Source of the DNA: Nitrospira sp. | GTDB taxonomy: Bacteria > Nitrospirota > Nitrospiria > Nitrospirales > Nitrospiraceae | Assembly (NCBI GenBank): GCA_024998705.1 | Contig: JACOEF010000454.1 | Coordinates: 1-13,844, forward strand | Direction: 5' to 3' | Length of the DNA: 13,844 nt | Part shown: piece after piece, positions 7,054 to 13,844 of the stretch | Position numbering within the stretch: position 1 is the first letter of the stretch | Layout: each line of letters starts with the position of its first letter | Notes under the pieces: model-generated | The model's database searches: none | The model's input: the letters and a program-made list of their open reading frames with translations, nothing else | Told to the model about the DNA's origin: nothing | Position numbers and translations under genes: made by a program

Positions 7054-7448
7054 TGTGTCCTCCCATTTCTCCCACCGGCACACCATTACGGTGGGAAATC
7101 GCCCGTCTCGAACCCCCGGCTAGAGCGCAGCTTTCATGCCATCGACCTGACGCGTACAAAATCGGTCAGTGCTAATAACTTCATGCGGTTATCATGTTCA
7201 CACGTCGCCTCTCCGTTTTCCGAAAAGAGGATCAGGACTGTTTGCGTCACCACTTGGCAAGATTTTGTTCGTTGGCTCGTTGCTATCGGTGTCCGAAATG
7301 TCCTGCCATTGACAGGCAAGCAGATCGACTACACGCATCAGTCCCCTGCCGCAGGAGAAGGGGTGAGGGATCGCCTCGTTCCGCAGCTACGCGATCACCA
7401 GGACGAGCGCAAGGCGCGCATGCCCCTCACGAAGATGCAGGCTGTTGT

Positions 7449-7476
7449 TTGAACCTGTAAAGTGACGTGTTAGAAT
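7449..7476 (+). promoter_or_regulatory. Sigma70-type promoter upstream of the diguanylate cyclase
   Basis: TTGAAC (7449-7454), a 16-base spacer, and TAGAAT (7471-7476; five of six matches to TATAAT). Transcription would start near 7483, leaving a leader of about 200 bases before the ATG at 7687. Confidence 0.48.
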
Positions 7477-7509
7477 CGATTCCGAACGGACACCTTGATG
7501 ACCTGATAC

Positions 7510-7662
7510 GTGCAGCCACAAGGAGACACCCGCGCTGAATTCACCCACCTGGCCCTCCCCAACACGTACGATGCGCATTGCACGATCGAAAACCCAGGGC
7601 TGCGGCTTCGGGAGGATTCTCCAGCCGGTCTTGGGTGCGCAGTACGTAGTTCATCCTGGTGA
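7510..7662 (+). CDS. Possible 50-residue leader ORF
   Basis: A GTG at 7510, just after an in-frame TGA, opens 50 codons to TGA 7660-7662, ending 24 bases before the diguanylate cyclase ATG. The second half (CTIENPGLRLREDSPAGLG) faintly recalls the D-x-S-x-x-G turn of PilZ c-di-GMP-binding domains, but the first acidic residue and the RxxxR motif do not fit, and the peptide is far too short for a PilZ domain. No ribosome site is seen. It could be a coupled leader peptide, a decayed gene end, or chance; I lean to chance or remnant. Confidence 0.15.
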   Translation: MQPQGDTRAEFTHLALPNTYDAHCTIENPGLRLREDSPAGLGCAVRSSSW

Positions 7663-7686
7663 CCCGGCAGACAGGATCCCTCCCCG

Positions 7687-8619
7687 ATGATCAAACTGCT
7701 GTTAGTTGAAGATAATCCTGTCGATGCCCAGCTCACACGGGATCTCATGGCCGAATGGTCGCACGACCAGTTCGAGATCACGCATGCCCCCGTCCTGGCG
7801 GAAGGTCTCGTCCGATTGAGCCGGGAACGGTTTGATGTCGTCTTGCTCGATCTTACACTGCCCGACACCCACGGACTGAGTACCGTCACCCAGGTCTTAG
7901 CAACCAGTCCCGGCGTCCCGGTGGTGGTGCTGAGCGGACACGACGACCACCCGCTCGCGCTCAAAGCGATTCAGCACGGAGCACAGGATTACCTCGTCAA
8001 AGGAGAAGGCGGGACTGACTTTCTCGCACGCGCGATTCTCTATGCGATCGAGCGCAAACGGGCGCAAGAACGCCTGACCTATCTTGCCCAACACGACCAG
8101 CTGACCGGACTGATCAACCGCGCCCTCTTTCGCGACCGACTGGTCCATGCCCTGGCGCGCAGCAAACGCAAAGATCAGCCCTTAGGGATCATGCTGCTCG
8201 ATCTCGATCGATTCAAATCCGTCAATGACACGCTGGGGCACGATGTCGGCGATCAGCTGCTGAAAATCGTGGCCACGCGACTGGCGGCGTTCGTCCGCGA
8301 AGTGGATACGAGCGCGCGGATGGGCGGGGATGAATTCACCGCAATCCTGGAGGGCATTTCCGGAGTGGCCGATGTACTCGTGGTGGCCAACCGCATCGTG
8401 GAGTCCATCGGCACGCCGTTCGAGATCGGGCCGCATCGCATCTCCATCGGGGTGAGCATCGGCATCACACTGTACCCGTCAGACAACGAGGACATCGACG
8501 AACTCCTCAGACATGCTGACAAAGCCATGTATACCGCCAAGCACCAAGGCGGAAACCGCTATCACCTTCACTCAACGACCGAACAGCCGCCCTCCAACGC
8601 CCCCGCTCCGGCACAGTAA
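7687..8619 (+). CDS. Response regulator with GGDEF diguanylate cyclase output domain
   Basis: This cytosolic signalling protein makes cyclic-di-GMP from two GTP on phosphorylation. The receiver domain (residues 1-125) has the acidic pair Glu8-Asp9, phospho-acceptor Asp55 in VVLLDLTLPD, Ser83 and Lys105 (YLVK). A linker helix (about 120-134) leads to the GGDEF domain (135-300). That domain has DQLTGLINRALFRDRL, metal-binding Asp172 in LLDLDRFKSVNDTLGH, and the intact GGDEF active site at 213-217 in ARMGGDEF. The inhibitory I-site RxxD is present at Arg204-Asp207 with the same spacing as in PleD, so feedback inhibition by c-di-GMP is expected. The C-terminus ends in a short Pro/Ala tail. No histidine kinase gene is adjacent, so the partner is elsewhere. 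The start is ATG 7687 with a distant AGGA; that AGGA can pair with ATCCTG at 7653-7658. Confidence 0.95.
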   Translation: MIKLLLVEDNPVDAQLTRDLMAEWSHDQFEITHAPVLAEGLVRLSRERFDVVLLDLTLPDTHGLSTVTQVLATSPGVPVVVLSGHDDHPLALKAIQHGAQDYLVKGEGGTDFLARAILYAIERKRAQERLTYLAQHDQLTGLINRALFRDRLVHALARSKRKDQPLGIMLLDLDRFKSVNDTLGHDVGDQLLKIVATRLAAFVREVDTSARMGGDEFTAILEGISGVADVLVVANRIVESIGTPFEIGPHRISIGVSIGITLYPSDNEDIDELLRHADKAMYTAKHQGGNRYHLHSTTEQPPSNAPAPAQ

Positions 8620-8620
8620 C

Positions 8621-8693
8621 GGCGCCCCCCTGGAGGCGACGCGCTCCCCACCGTCAAGCCGTCACGTCACAACGAGTACTGTTCCAGGGCGCC
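8621..8693. terminator. Weak inverted repeat between convergent genes
   Basis: GGCGCCCCCCTGGA (8621-8634) and TCCAGGGCGCC (8683-8693) can pair over 11 bases with a three-base bulge, leaving a 48-base loop. It lies in the short gap between the stop codons of the diguanylate cyclase and the beta-helix gene. It could act as a shared transcription end, but there is no T-run and the loop is long. Confidence 0.22.
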
Positions 8694-8696
8694 CAC

Positions 8697-9530
8697 TTAC
8701 CGCCCGATATCGGCCAGCGGCTCCTCCGTCACGACCAACGAGCCTCGTGGATTCGGCACCAACACATTGGATGTGGCCAGATCCTCACGAAGCGGGGTCG
8801 GATGCGTATCCGGGGTCATGACCACCCCCCAGTGCTGATTGTCCCGACAGGTATTGTCGAGCAGCAACGCCTCCGCGTGGTGGAACAGCAGAATCCCACT
8901 GAGCATATTACTGTGGCAGAGGTTGCGGACACATTCCGGGTGGCTTCCTGGATCTCGCACCGCTAGACCGAAATGATGGTTCCCAAAACACTGGTTTTGC
9001 GCCAGTCGGGGCTGCGCGCCCGCAAACACAAAAATGCCTGACTCACGGTTGTAACAGACCTCATTGTCGAGGAACGTCGGGCGGGCCTCAGGACCGTAAA
9101 TCACCACGCCGGATAACACGCCTTCGGTCGCCCGGCATTGGGTAATCGTGCAGACGGAGTCCAGGACATTGATGGCGGAATGTTGATCGCTGCCCACATA
9201 CCGGAAGGTGATGCCGCTGATCATGCCCGAGGGCACTCGCTGCAGGTAGAGCGGTCCGCCACGCCGGCTGTAAATCTGCACCTGATCGCGCCCGGCGCCG
9301 ATGAGCAGCACGGGGCGGTCCGCGACAAAGACCTTGTCTTCATAGACTCCGGGGCGCACATAGACTTGATCGGTCTCGCCGGCCTCTTTCAGCGCCGCGC
9401 TCGGCCGGATGTACGCATGGGGATCCCGGCTGGCGACGATTAACGTCCGGCCCCCTTTGGGATTGGGAGGCGGCTCGCTGAGTGGTTCTTTCGGTTGTCG
9501 CACTGACCCTGGTTCCTGCGATCGTTCCAT
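8697..9530 (-). CDS. Right-handed parallel beta-helix repeat protein without a signal peptide
   Basis: After a Pro-rich N-terminus (about residues 1-28), residues about 29-270 form repeating beta-helix coils of the NosD/CASH or pectate-lyase-like type. Visible turns are SAINVLDSVCTITQCRA, SGVVIYGPEARPTFLDNEVC, SGIFVFAGAQPRLAQNQCFG, FGLAVRDPGSHPECVRNLCH, SGILLFHHAEALLLDNTCRD and WGVVMTPDTHPT. Each is about 22-24 residues, with a G-hydrophobic-x-hydrophobic strand and an N-x-C/N-x-V ladder position. The front part (ALKEAGETDQVYVRPGVYED) is the usual cap of carbohydrate-binding helices. No signal peptide or membrane segment is visible, so it is probably cytosolic. Enzymatic residues cannot be identified; a binding or scaffold role is possible. 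The frame is open to TTG 9596 and GTG 9593; I chose ATG 9530 as the first ATG, but no site has a good ribosome signal. Confidence 0.72.
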   Translation of the reverse strand: MERSQEPGSVRQPKEPLSEPPPNPKGGRTLIVASRDPHAYIRPSAALKEAGETDQVYVRPGVYEDKVFVADRPVLLIGAGRDQVQIYSRRGGPLYLQRVPSGMISGITFRYVGSDQHSAINVLDSVCTITQCRATEGVLSGVVIYGPEARPTFLDNEVCYNRESGIFVFAGAQPRLAQNQCFGNHHFGLAVRDPGSHPECVRNLCHSNMLSGILLFHHAEALLLDNTCRDNQHWGVVMTPDTHPTPLREDLATSNVLVPNPRGSLVVTEEPLADIGR

Positions 9531-9857
9531 GCCGGTTTTATGATCCCTTCTATCCTTCAAACCGGCGAGCCATACCCCCAACCGGTCTGACACCAACCGA
9601 CAACAGCTGACAGCGAGGAATCTGTCAACCTGCTCCCGCGCTGCCCCGTACCTGGCGTTTTCCGTACACTACTGTCTGCTTTCGGCCTAGGCACTCACAG
9701 AAATTCCATGCGGCAGCGCCTTCGATTCACGGCGAACTCCCCAATTTCACAACAGATTCTCCCCTCACGTGCAGCTGGTGCGGTTCTTTCATATCGACAG
9801 GGAGAGCATCACCACGTGAACCCGGACTCTGCCAACCGGGAAGAAAGAGGGGCACTC

Positions 9858-10378
9858 ATGACTCTGGCTCACGTCAACCTCGGTTCGGTGCGAGTCATCT
9901 GCGTCGGTTTGCTGTTGCTCGGCAATCTCACCGCCGCACCACAGCTGTTCGCCGCGCCTCCCCAAACACCTGATGCCTCACGGCGTCTCTATGATCGCGT
10001 CATGGAAGAATTCCGCCACAAGGACTATGTCGCAGCGCTTGCGTGGTTTCGGTTCTTCCTTGAACTTCACGAACAGTCGGCCTTGTCCGCCAATGCGCAA
10101 TATTGGCTTGGCGAGTGTCAGTACCGGATGGGGCGTTACAAGGACGCGCTGGGTTCCTTTTACGATCTCATCTCCTACTACCCGATGAGCCAAACAGTGG
10201 CCGCCTCGACCCTGAAGATCGGACAAATTTATACCAAGCAGGGCGATCGAGAAAAGCGCAAGCGATGTATGAACGGGTGACCGATCAGTACCCCGATACC
10301 GCAGAAGCTGAGGTGGCGCGTAAAGCCTTGGAGGCCGCCGCCGCGAAGCATGAACCGGCCGCCGTCGAGCCTAGCTAA
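9858..10378 (+). pseudogene. ybgF: YbgF/CpoB-like periplasmic TPR protein, frameshifted
   Basis: YbgF/CpoB proteins work with the Tol-Pal system to coordinate outer-membrane constriction with peptidoglycan synthesis. The signal peptide is residues about 10-32 (VRVICVGLLLLGNLTAAPQLFA, cut before APPQ). Three TPR units follow, from about residue 42: YDRVMEEFRHKDYVAALAWF, ANAQYWLGECQYRMGRYKDA (with the YbgF-typical A-x-Y-W-L-G-E), and STLKIGQIYTKQGDREK. At 10251-10256 (GAAAAG) the frame fails: it runs into TGA at 10278-10280. The neighbouring frame continues perfectly as AQAMYERVTDQYPDTAEAEV and A-R-K-A-L-E to TAA 10376-10378. One lost A in the A-run restores the whole protein at about 173 residues. 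The ATG at 9858 has GAGGGG six bases upstream. The coiled-coil N-terminal part of long YbgF proteins is lacking and no tol or pal gene is adjacent. The cause is either a true deletion or a homopolymer error. Confidence 0.8.
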
Positions 10379-10429
10379 TCGGGCCCCCTCCCCCTTGCGT
10401 TCCCGGCCAGCGTTGCGGTCACGGCGCCG

Positions 10430-10948
10430 CTAGTCCGGGTCGGCCAGATCCAACAGCGTGACAAGACCGGGAACGGTGTAGGCATGCAGCGGGCTCAACC
10501 GCACGAGTTGCACCCCGGCCGCATGAAGCGCCGATTCAAAAAGTGAATCATGCGATCCGTCAGGGGCCTCATCCGGAACTGGCCGCTCGACTTGCACGAC
10601 CTTCTCGACCAAGCGACTCCCCGGATGCACCAGCACAAAGGTCGCGCGCTTCAGCGCAAGTTCCCGCAGAGTCTCCACAGGCGGTGTTCCCGAAGCGAGA
10701 CGCAAGTCCAACAGGCTCCAGAGAGGAATTTGCGTGAAGAGTAAATAGCGGTCTTCCACCGCCAACCGTAACAGGTTGTAGAGTTGCGCTTCCTGGTCGG
10801 TCATCAAGGGCTTGGCGGCAAAGCTCATCCCGGCAAGCGCCCCCGCCGGGGAGGAACCAGAGGCGCGCCTCCGCCTGAAACTCTCCCACGCCAGGCTTCC
10901 AAGAAAAGCCAGCGCTCCAATACCCAGGATAGGATAGAGTAATTCCAC
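10430..10948 (-). CDS. Membrane-anchored DUF2726-like protein
   Basis: The 172-residue protein begins with one membrane helix (residues about 4-22) followed by a basic stretch RRRR, which places the rest in the cytosol. Residues about 48-168 resemble DUF2726: MTDQEAQLYNLLRLAVEDRYLLFTQIPLWSLL, then FVLVHPGSRLVEKVVQVE, and a last helix-strand AGVQLVRLSPLHAYTVP. DUF2726 is thought to have a nuclease-like (PD-(D/E)xK/VSR-type) fold. Here the usual acidic residue before FVLV is replaced (R-A-T-F) and the usual E-L-D-D is V-E-R-P with only Glu121 kept, so nuclease activity is unlikely. Its function is unknown. The start is GTG 10948 with GGAA five bases upstream, and it begins 15 bases after the anmK stop on the same strand, so the two form an operon. 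Confidence 0.7.
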   Translation of the reverse strand: MELLYPILGIGALAFLGSLAWESFRRRRASGSSPAGALAGMSFAAKPLMTDQEAQLYNLLRLAVEDRYLLFTQIPLWSLLDLRLASGTPPVETLRELALKRATFVLVHPGSRLVEKVVQVERPVPDEAPDGSHDSLFESALHAAGVQLVRLSPLHAYTVPGLVTLLDLADPD

Positions 10949-10963
10949 GACGTTCCGATCGAA

Positions 10964-12148
10964 TCACCGGGCGAGGCGCGCCCATTTCGTCAGCATGTGA
11001 GGCGTTCCCGGAACGACCGCACCGAGTAACACGGGGTGATGAGCACCCGTCACCTGCGGCACATTGGTGCATTGTCCGAGATACGTGTCATGAGCCAGCA
11101 GGGCAAACGCCGTCGCTTCAAACGCCTTGCTGCTCCATCCACATTCATCAAACGTCACCACCGGCGTCGGCGCAAATACCTGCCGGATGGACGCCATGAT
11201 CGCGCGATTGTACACCCCGCCACCCCCGACGATCACATCATGGATCTCGCCGATAATCCACCGCCTGGACGAACCAATCGCCTCCGCGGTCCACGTCGCA
11301 CAAGTTGCGAGCAAATCCTCCACGGACAGGCGCGCCTTCCGTTGCTTCGTGATGAGCCGACGCACAAACGGCGCTCCGAACTCTTCCCGACCGGTCGACT
11401 TGGGCGGACGCCGCTGCAGAAATGGATGGGCCATCAGCTCGGTGAGCAGAGGCCGGTTCACCGTTCCCTTGCGGGCGCGTCGCCCAGCGGCATCGTAAGT
11501 CAAGCGCCCCGCTGTCGCTTCGCGCACAATCGCGTCCAGCACCATATTTCCTGGGCCGGTGTCGAACGCACGCAGCTCGGCCACTCCACCGCCTGGGGGC
11601 AGATAGGTCACGTTGCTGATTCCCCCGATATTGACCACCAGACGTCCACGACGTGCATGACCGAAGGCCACCGCATGCGCATACGGAACCAACGGAGCCC
11701 CCTCGCCGCCCGCCGCCATATCACGCGGCCGAAAATTTGCGACGGTCGTAATACCGGTGCGTTCGGCGATGACAGCCGGCTCACCAATCTGCAGGGTGGA
11801 GCGAACGAGTCCGACACCTGGCTCACGCCTCCCCTTCGGCAAATGGTGTATTGTCTGTCCGTGGGATCCGATCAGGTCGATATCCGCCGGCTGATGCTTC
11901 GCCCGCTGAATCACGCGGAGCGCGGCTTTGGCGAAGAGTTCCCCCAAGTAGGCGTTCATGTGGCAGATGTCGTCCACGCGACCCTGGAGCGAGAGTTCAA
12001 CAATCCGCTGCTGGAGTGACCGGGAGTACGGTACGGACGTAAATGCCAGGGGAGTGATCCGGGGCACCCCGCCGCGCCGGACAATGCTCACCAGCGCCGC
12101 GTCCACCCCATCTGCCGATGTCCCGGACATCAGTCCGACAACTTTCAT
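10964..12148 (-). CDS. anmK: Anhydro-N-acetylmuramic acid kinase
   Basis: AnmK opens the 1,6-anhydro ring of anhydro-MurNAc and phosphorylates it with ATP to MurNAc-6-phosphate, a cytosolic step of peptidoglycan recycling. Motifs are the N-terminal phosphate loop GLMSGTSADGVDAALV (5-20), IGSHGQTIHHLP (93-104), Q-I-G-E-P (120-124), ANFRPRDMAAGGEGAPLVPY (137-156), the second ATP-site part NIGGISNVTYLP (173-184), the catalytic-region motif FDTGPGN (195-201), and VGGGGVYN near the C-terminus. With the ATG at 12148 the length is 394, slightly above the usual ~370. This start is supported by GGAGGAGG about six to eight bases upstream; an earlier ATG at 12169 is less likely. The substrate can come from lytic transglycosylases such as the one at 6280-7053. 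A MurQ etherase gene is not in the window. It is followed by the DUF2726-like gene. Confidence 0.96.
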   Translation of the reverse strand: MKVVGLMSGTSADGVDAALVSIVRRGGVPRITPLAFTSVPYSRSLQQRIVELSLQGRVDDICHMNAYLGELFAKAALRVIQRAKHQPADIDLIGSHGQTIHHLPKGRREPGVGLVRSTLQIGEPAVIAERTGITTVANFRPRDMAAGGEGAPLVPYAHAVAFGHARRGRLVVNIGGISNVTYLPPGGGVAELRAFDTGPGNMVLDAIVREATAGRLTYDAAGRRARKGTVNRPLLTELMAHPFLQRRPPKSTGREEFGAPFVRRLITKQRKARLSVEDLLATCATWTAEAIGSSRRWIIGEIHDVIVGGGGVYNRAIMASIRQVFAPTPVVTFDECGWSSKAFEATAFALLAHDTYLGQCTNVPQVTGAHHPVLLGAVVPGTPHMLTKWARLAR

Positions 12149-12203
12149 CGCGCCCCTCCTCCGGCACACAACCGCGAGACATTTATTTTCTCTTCGGTTC
12201 GCT

Positions 12204-12233
12204 ACGCTAATCGAAACCCCGGCAACGGGTCAA
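12204..12233 (-). promoter_or_regulatory. Candidate promoter of anmK
   Basis: On the minus strand, TTGACC (12233-12228), an 18-base spacer and TAGCGT (12209-12204) precede anmK by about 55 bases. The -35 is good and the -10 poor. Assigned by eye. Confidence 0.28.
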
Positions 12234-12277
12234 GCATTGCACGCATCGCCCGCCCACGATCTCCGCCGCTCTTCGCG

Positions 12278-12306
12278 TTGACTTTGCAGAAATCGGGTGT
12301 TACCGT
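12278..12306 (+). promoter_or_regulatory. Candidate promoter close to the znuA start
   Basis: TTGACT (12278-12283), a 17-base spacer and TACCGT (12301-12306) place transcription start near 12313-12314, next to the ATG at 12314. This would make the message leaderless or nearly so. No Zur-type palindrome was recognised in the anmK-znuA gap. Confidence 0.27.
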
Positions 12307-12313
12307 CCGCCGG

Positions 12314-13240
12314 ATGTTTCGTCTGATCCTCCTGACCATGTTCCTCGCATGTGCGCTGCCCTGTGAATGGGGCACCCCCGCCACAGCGTTTGCTGCATCC
12401 GCTCCCGAGCCACTCAATGTGGTCGTGACACTCCCGGTCCTGAAGGATTGGGTGCAACAGATCGGCGGCTCGCATGTGCGCGTCATTTCGCTCATGACCG
12501 GGTATGAGAGTGAGCATACCTATTCGCCGAAACCAAGCGATCTTGTCGCCGTTCGCAAAGCCGCGCTCTTATTCGAAGTCGGTGCCGGACTCGAAGTGTG
12601 GGTGTCCTCGCTGGTGAAGAACGCCGGTAATGGTTCATTGCGAGTGGTGACCACCTCCAAAGACATTGCGCTGATCCAGGATCATCCCGAACCGGCAGGG
12701 ACAACTCACTCGCACCAACACGGGGCGGGGAACCCTCATGTCTGGCTGGATCCGGCTGCCGCAGCCACGATGGTCCAACACATTTCCGATGCCATCGTCG
12801 CCGCAGACCCGGCCTATGCCACCGACTATCGGACCAACACTGCGACGTATCTTCAGGCGCTGGCTCGCGTGCAGGAAGACACACTGGCCCGGCTCCGCTC
12901 GTTGCCGAACCGGGCTGTGATCGTCCACCACCCGGCCTGGCCCTATTTTGCCCGGCGCTACGATCTCCATATCGCCGGCACGATCCAGACACAACCGGGA
13001 GGAGAACCTTCCGCGCGGCATCTGCATACCTTGATCGAGACCATGAAACGAGACCACGTCCGAGTGATTATCTCCGAGGTACAACTGAATCAGAAGGTTC
13101 CACAGTTGCTGGCGCGTGAAACCGGCTCGCGCATTGCCGTATTGACGACCTTGCCTGGAGGGTTACCTGGAACCGAGACCTACCTCGACATGCTCCGCTA
13201 TAATGTGCTCCAATTGGCTCAGGCACTGGAACAGACCTAA
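12314..13240 (+). CDS. znuA: Zinc/manganese ABC transporter substrate-binding protein, ZnuA-like
   Basis: This periplasmic cluster A-I binding protein delivers Zn2+ (or Mn2+) to an ABC importer. The signal peptide is residues about 1-28 (FRLILLTMFLACALPC, ending near AFA-ASAP). Metal-site regions are E-S-E-H-T-Y-S-P-K-P-S-D (His68, preceded by Glu67 as in E. coli ZnuA), NPHVWLDP (His142), VIVHHPAWPYFARRY (His205/His206) and I-I-S-E-V-Q (Glu255). The His-rich loop is short: His124, 132, 134 and 136 before the second ligand. The Asp often found in V-L-D-P-L is Thr here (VLTTLPGGLPGTETYLDMLRYN), so the site is probably three His with water or Glu, which favours zinc. The frame is open to TTG 12278; I use ATG 12314 because it gives a normal signal peptide, although there is no ribosome site. 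The ATPase gene starts 60 bases after the stop. Confidence 0.9.
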   Translation: MFRLILLTMFLACALPCEWGTPATAFAASAPEPLNVVVTLPVLKDWVQQIGGSHVRVISLMTGYESEHTYSPKPSDLVAVRKAALLFEVGAGLEVWVSSLVKNAGNGSLRVVTTSKDIALIQDHPEPAGTTHSHQHGAGNPHVWLDPAAAATMVQHISDAIVAADPAYATDYRTNTATYLQALARVQEDTLARLRSLPNRAVIVHHPAWPYFARRYDLHIAGTIQTQPGGEPSARHLHTLIETMKRDHVRVIISEVQLNQKVPQLLARETGSRIAVLTTLPGGLPGTETYLDMLRYNVLQLAQALEQT

Positions 13241-13300
13241 CCGCCACCGCGATCCGGACAGCGACTGACGAACCAGCATTTTCACCCTACACCGCCGCGC

Positions 13301-13844
13301 ATGACCCATCCCATTATTCGTTTCGACCATGCCACCTTCGGGTTTCCCGGCATCGTAGCCCTGGAGGACATCTGCCTGACCATTCCGGAATCGGAATTTG
13401 TCGGCGTGATCGGCCCGAATGGATCCGGCAAGACCACCCTCTGCCGCGCCGTGCTGGGACTGATGGCTCCCCTGAGCGGCACACTCCGCGTTTTGGACTG
13501 TGCCTGCGAGGAACTCCGCTGTCACCATCGGGCCCTCATCGGCTATCTGCCGCAAAAAGGCATGATCGACCGGAACTTTCCCGTGACCGTGCTGGAAGCG
13601 GCCATGATGGGCCGATACGGCGCGCTCGGCCTCTTCCGGAGGCCTTCACGGAAGGATCGGGATATCGCTCGCGAGGCGCTCGCTCAGGTCGGCATGGATC
13701 ATCCCAGAGACTCCGCCTTGGGCGCCCTGTCCGGCGGGCAGCAGCAACGGGTGTTCATCGCTCGGGCGTTGGCGCAGCAGCCTCGGATTCTCTTGCTGGA
13801 CGAACCGACGACCGGGTTGGACCTCACCGCCCAGCATAGTGTGG
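13301..13844 (+). CDS. znuC: Metal ABC transporter ATP-binding protein, ZnuC-like (3' end beyond the window)
   Basis: ATPase subunit of the metal importer, on the cytosolic side of the membrane. The frame opens at ATG 13301 (MTHPIIRFDHATFGFPG) and stays open for 181 codons to the window edge. Walker A is GPNGSGKTT (38-46). The Q-loop is GYLPQKGMIDRNFPVTV (Gln85), with the R-x-F-P-V-T pattern typical of metal-type ATPases. The signature is LSGGQQQR (143-150). Walker B is RILLLDEPTTGLD (162-174), with Asp167 and catalytic Glu168. The H-loop and C-terminus lie outside. The D-x-x-F-P-x-T-V-x-E-x-x-x-M-G-R-Y-G region is characteristic of Zn/Mn ABC systems. No ribosome site precedes the ATG, so coupling to znuA (60 bases upstream) is uncertain. 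A permease gene is expected downstream. Confidence 0.93.
   Translation, partial: MTHPIIRFDHATFGFPGIVALEDICLTIPESEFVGVIGPNGSGKTTLCRAVLGLMAPLSGTLRVLDCACEELRCHHRALIGYLPQKGMIDRNFPVTVLEAAMMGRYGALGLFRRPSRKDRDIAREALAQVGMDHPRDSALGALSGGQQQRVFIARALAQQPRILLLDEPTTGLDLTAQHSV

Larger units (their letters stand above)
7054..7686. other. 633-base gap holding the leader of the diguanylate cyclase gene
   Basis: The left half is upstream sequence of the transglycosylase; no clear promoter or gene was found there. Around 7346-7370 there is a small self-complementary patch (CCCCT with AGGGG). From 7449 a plus-strand promoter, a possible 50-codon leader ORF (7510-7662) and a hairpin over the ribosome-site region (7653-7677) follow; these are listed separately or in the findings. 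Longer open frames crossing this gap on the plus strand have no supporting signals. Confidence 0.5.

Noticed and set aside
7105..7160. tRNA-like patch (TCGAACCCCC) on the minus strand
   Set aside because: The flanking bases cannot form a T-arm (GCCCG against CCCCC) and no acceptor or anticodon stem could be built.
6805..7452. Plus-strand 215-residue open frame
   Set aside because: Its first part is antisense to the transglycosylase and the rest spans an intergenic gap; there is no ribosome site, domain or sensible hydrophobic pattern.
11036..12019. Plus-strand 327-residue open frame
   Set aside because: Fully antisense to anmK; rich in Arg and His in a pattern typical of shadow frames in G+C-rich DNA.
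1..13844. CRISPR array, insertion sequence, prophage or toxin-antitoxin module
   Set aside because: No regularly spaced repeats, terminal inverted repeats, transposase, integrase or phage genes, or toxin-antitoxin pairs were seen on either strand.

Overview
This 13.8 kb window is bacterial chromosomal DNA. It has short intergenic gaps, mixed strands and a fairly high G+C content. The combination of a DMT exporter with a His-rich tail, an outer-membrane beta-barrel-like protein, an orphan YbgF/CpoB-like TPR protein, anmK, and a REC-GGDEF protein would fit a Gram-negative lineage such as Nitrospirota. That lineage is an inference from gene content and style; no rRNA or other phylogenetic marker is present. 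No mobile element, CRISPR array, tRNA or rRNA is visible.

Positions 1-4416 are one minus-strand block with a metal-cation theme. In transcription order it holds a DMT/EamA transporter with a 66-residue tail containing 24 histidines (4416-3304), a half-size UPF0016/GDT1 cation transporter (2868-2599), a small lipoprotein (2556-2149), a two-repeat barrel-like secreted protein (1938-967) and an MgtE-type magnesium transporter that runs off the left edge. The mgtE frame is cut by a single in-frame TGA at 155-153, although the MgtE sequence continues in the same frame behind it. A frame-broken lipoprotein fragment may lie at 3017-3168.

Positions 4417-7086 hold a 772-base gap with no gene, an orphan NAD-dependent sugar-nucleotide epimerase/dehydratase (5189-6196, plus) closed by a strong intrinsic terminator, and a convergent exported lytic transglycosylase (7053-6280, minus).

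Positions 7054-10378 hold a leader region with a good sigma70-type promoter and a possible 50-codon leader ORF. These precede a response-regulator diguanylate cyclase (7687-8619). A convergent beta-helix protein without a signal peptide follows (9530-8697), then a YbgF-like TPR protein whose frame is broken by one missing base near 10251-10256.

Positions 10430-13844 hold a minus-strand pair, anmK followed by a membrane-anchored DUF2726-like protein. Diverging from it is a plus-strand zinc/manganese ABC importer, with a ZnuA-like binding protein and a ZnuC-like ATPase cut by the right window edge.

Two physiological themes recur. One is transport of divalent metals (Mg, Mn/Ca-type, Zn, and a His-tailed exporter). 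The other is cell-envelope turnover (lytic transglycosylase, anhydro-MurNAc kinase, YbgF). Two recognisable genes are interrupted by single-base events, plus a possible third. Either these are true pseudogenes or the underlying assembly carries small errors. No convincing new multi-gene system was found. The most unusual items are the broken mgtE, the His-tailed exporter, the duplicated barrel module and the paired anmK/DUF2726 genes.
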